The position numbers and the translations under genes are program-made. DNA of 7,165 nt, from positions 1-7,165 of the forward strand of contig DATEOW010000187.1 in NCBI GenBank assembly GCA_035273665.1, in the 5' to 3' direction. Shown one piece after another: positions 6,685-7,165 of this stretch. The notes under the pieces were generated by a model that ran no database searches, was not told the DNA's origin, and saw nothing but the letters and a program-made list of their open reading frames with translations. The first letter of the stretch is position 1, and each line of letters begins with the position of its first letter. The stretch comes from DATEEW01 sp035273665. Its GTDB lineage: Bacteria > Pseudomonadota > Gammaproteobacteria > Burkholderiales > SG8-39.

Positions 6685-7165
6685 CTAGAACACGACCGCG
6701 GTGTTGGACAATTCGTTCGGATTATTCGCGCGCGCCGGGTAGTGAGTGGCCAGCAGATCGCTAATCGCCCGTATCCCTTCTAAAGCACCTGCTTCAAACC
6801 GCCCCGCCGAAAACTCCGTTTGCATCGCCGCACAGATGGCTTCCCACTTGGCTGGGTCCACATGGGAGTTGATCCCCCGGTCGGCGACGATCTCGACATC
6901 CTTGTCGGCGAGCAAAACGTAAATGAGCACGCCCGAATTTTCTTCCGTGTCCCATACGCCCAATGACGCAAAAAGATCGAGGGCGCGTTGACGCGGTAGA
7001 TAGTTCCGCCATAGCGCGGCAGCGGGCAAAGCCGCTTCGATGACAAAACGCAACTCGCCGCGGTGGCGGCGCTCTTGTTCGTCAATGGTCTTTTCAATCG
7101 CCGCTAAGGCTGAGCGATTGAAAGCTTTGCGCAAGCGCCAATCGTCGAAAAATAGATGGCGCAAT
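6685..7165 (-). CDS. TPM domain (DUF477) protein, 5' end at or beyond the window edge
   Basis: The minus-strand frame is open to the right edge and ends at TAG 6685-6687, giving about 159 residues. It shows features of the TPM/DUF477 (YgcG/Psb32) family: an N-terminal helix with AIEKTIDEQERRHRGELRFV (22-41), the core WDTEENSGVLIYVLLADKDV (71-90) followed by EIVADRGI, and WEAICAAMQTEFSAGRFEAG (107-126) leading to a final helix. No signal peptide or membrane segment is visible, unlike YgcG proteins proper, so it looks soluble. The only initiation codon in view is TTG 7162-7164; homologues I recall have a few more residues before RHLF, so the true start is probably outside the window. In proteobacteria such genes often follow a lemA gene and a larger TPM protein, which I would expect to the right. 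Biochemical function is unknown; roles in membrane-protein quality control are proposed for relatives. Confidence 0.88.
   Translation of the reverse strand, partial: LRHLFFDDWRLRKAFNRSALAAIEKTIDEQERRHRGELRFVIEAALPAAALWRNYLPRQRALDLFASLGVWDTEENSGVLIYVLLADKDVEIVADRGINSHVDPAKWEAICAAMQTEFSAGRFEAGALEGIRAISDLLATHYPARANNPNELSNTAVVF
7092..7123. repeat. 10-base perfect inverted repeat inside the TPM-domain gene
   Basis: TTTCAATCGC (7092-7101) and GCGATTGAAA (7114-7123) are exact reverse complements around a 12-base spacer. The region codes for NRSALAAIEK near the N-terminus of the TPM protein. The right arm contains GCGATTGA, the same octamer as the end units of the array at 6584-6639. It may be a coding coincidence. 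Confidence 0.6.

Overview
This is a compact chromosomal stretch of about 7.2 kb, with six protein genes covering almost all of it. It reads as core genome of a proteobacterium, most likely a betaproteobacterium. That placement rests on the HpnD/HpnE pair, the lplT next to alr-radA arrangement as I remember it from betaproteobacteria, the sequence of the TPM-domain protein and the moderately GC-rich composition. I cannot fix the genus. I saw no transposase, phage gene, CRISPR array, tRNA or rRNA.

Layout from left to right. On the + strand, the 3' end of hpnD (presqualene diphosphate synthase) runs into hpnE (hydroxysqualene dehydroxylase). These are the last two steps of the HpnC-HpnD-HpnE route from farnesyl diphosphate to squalene, the hopanoid precursor. 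Converging on them from the right is a minus-strand run transcribed in the order lysR-type regulator, alr (alanine racemase), radA (recombination ATPase). The last 35 bases of radA and hpnE overlap tail to tail. A roughly 230-base divergent intergenic region then separates the regulator from lplT (lysophospholipid transporter) on the + strand. After lplT come a short tandem array of 8-base units and, on the minus strand and cut by the right edge, a gene for a small TPM-domain (DUF477) protein.

Several genes concern the cell envelope: squalene/hopanoid synthesis, D-alanine supply for peptidoglycan, and return of lysophospholipid across the inner membrane. A shared programme is only an inference. 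The LysR regulator sits 8 bases before alr and divergent from lplT, so it is positioned to affect both.

I found no evidence of a novel system. The items most worth a second look are the octamer array that starts on the lplT stop codon, a 10-base inverted repeat in the TPM gene carrying the same octamer, the regulator placed between lplT and alr, and the structured leader ahead of radA.
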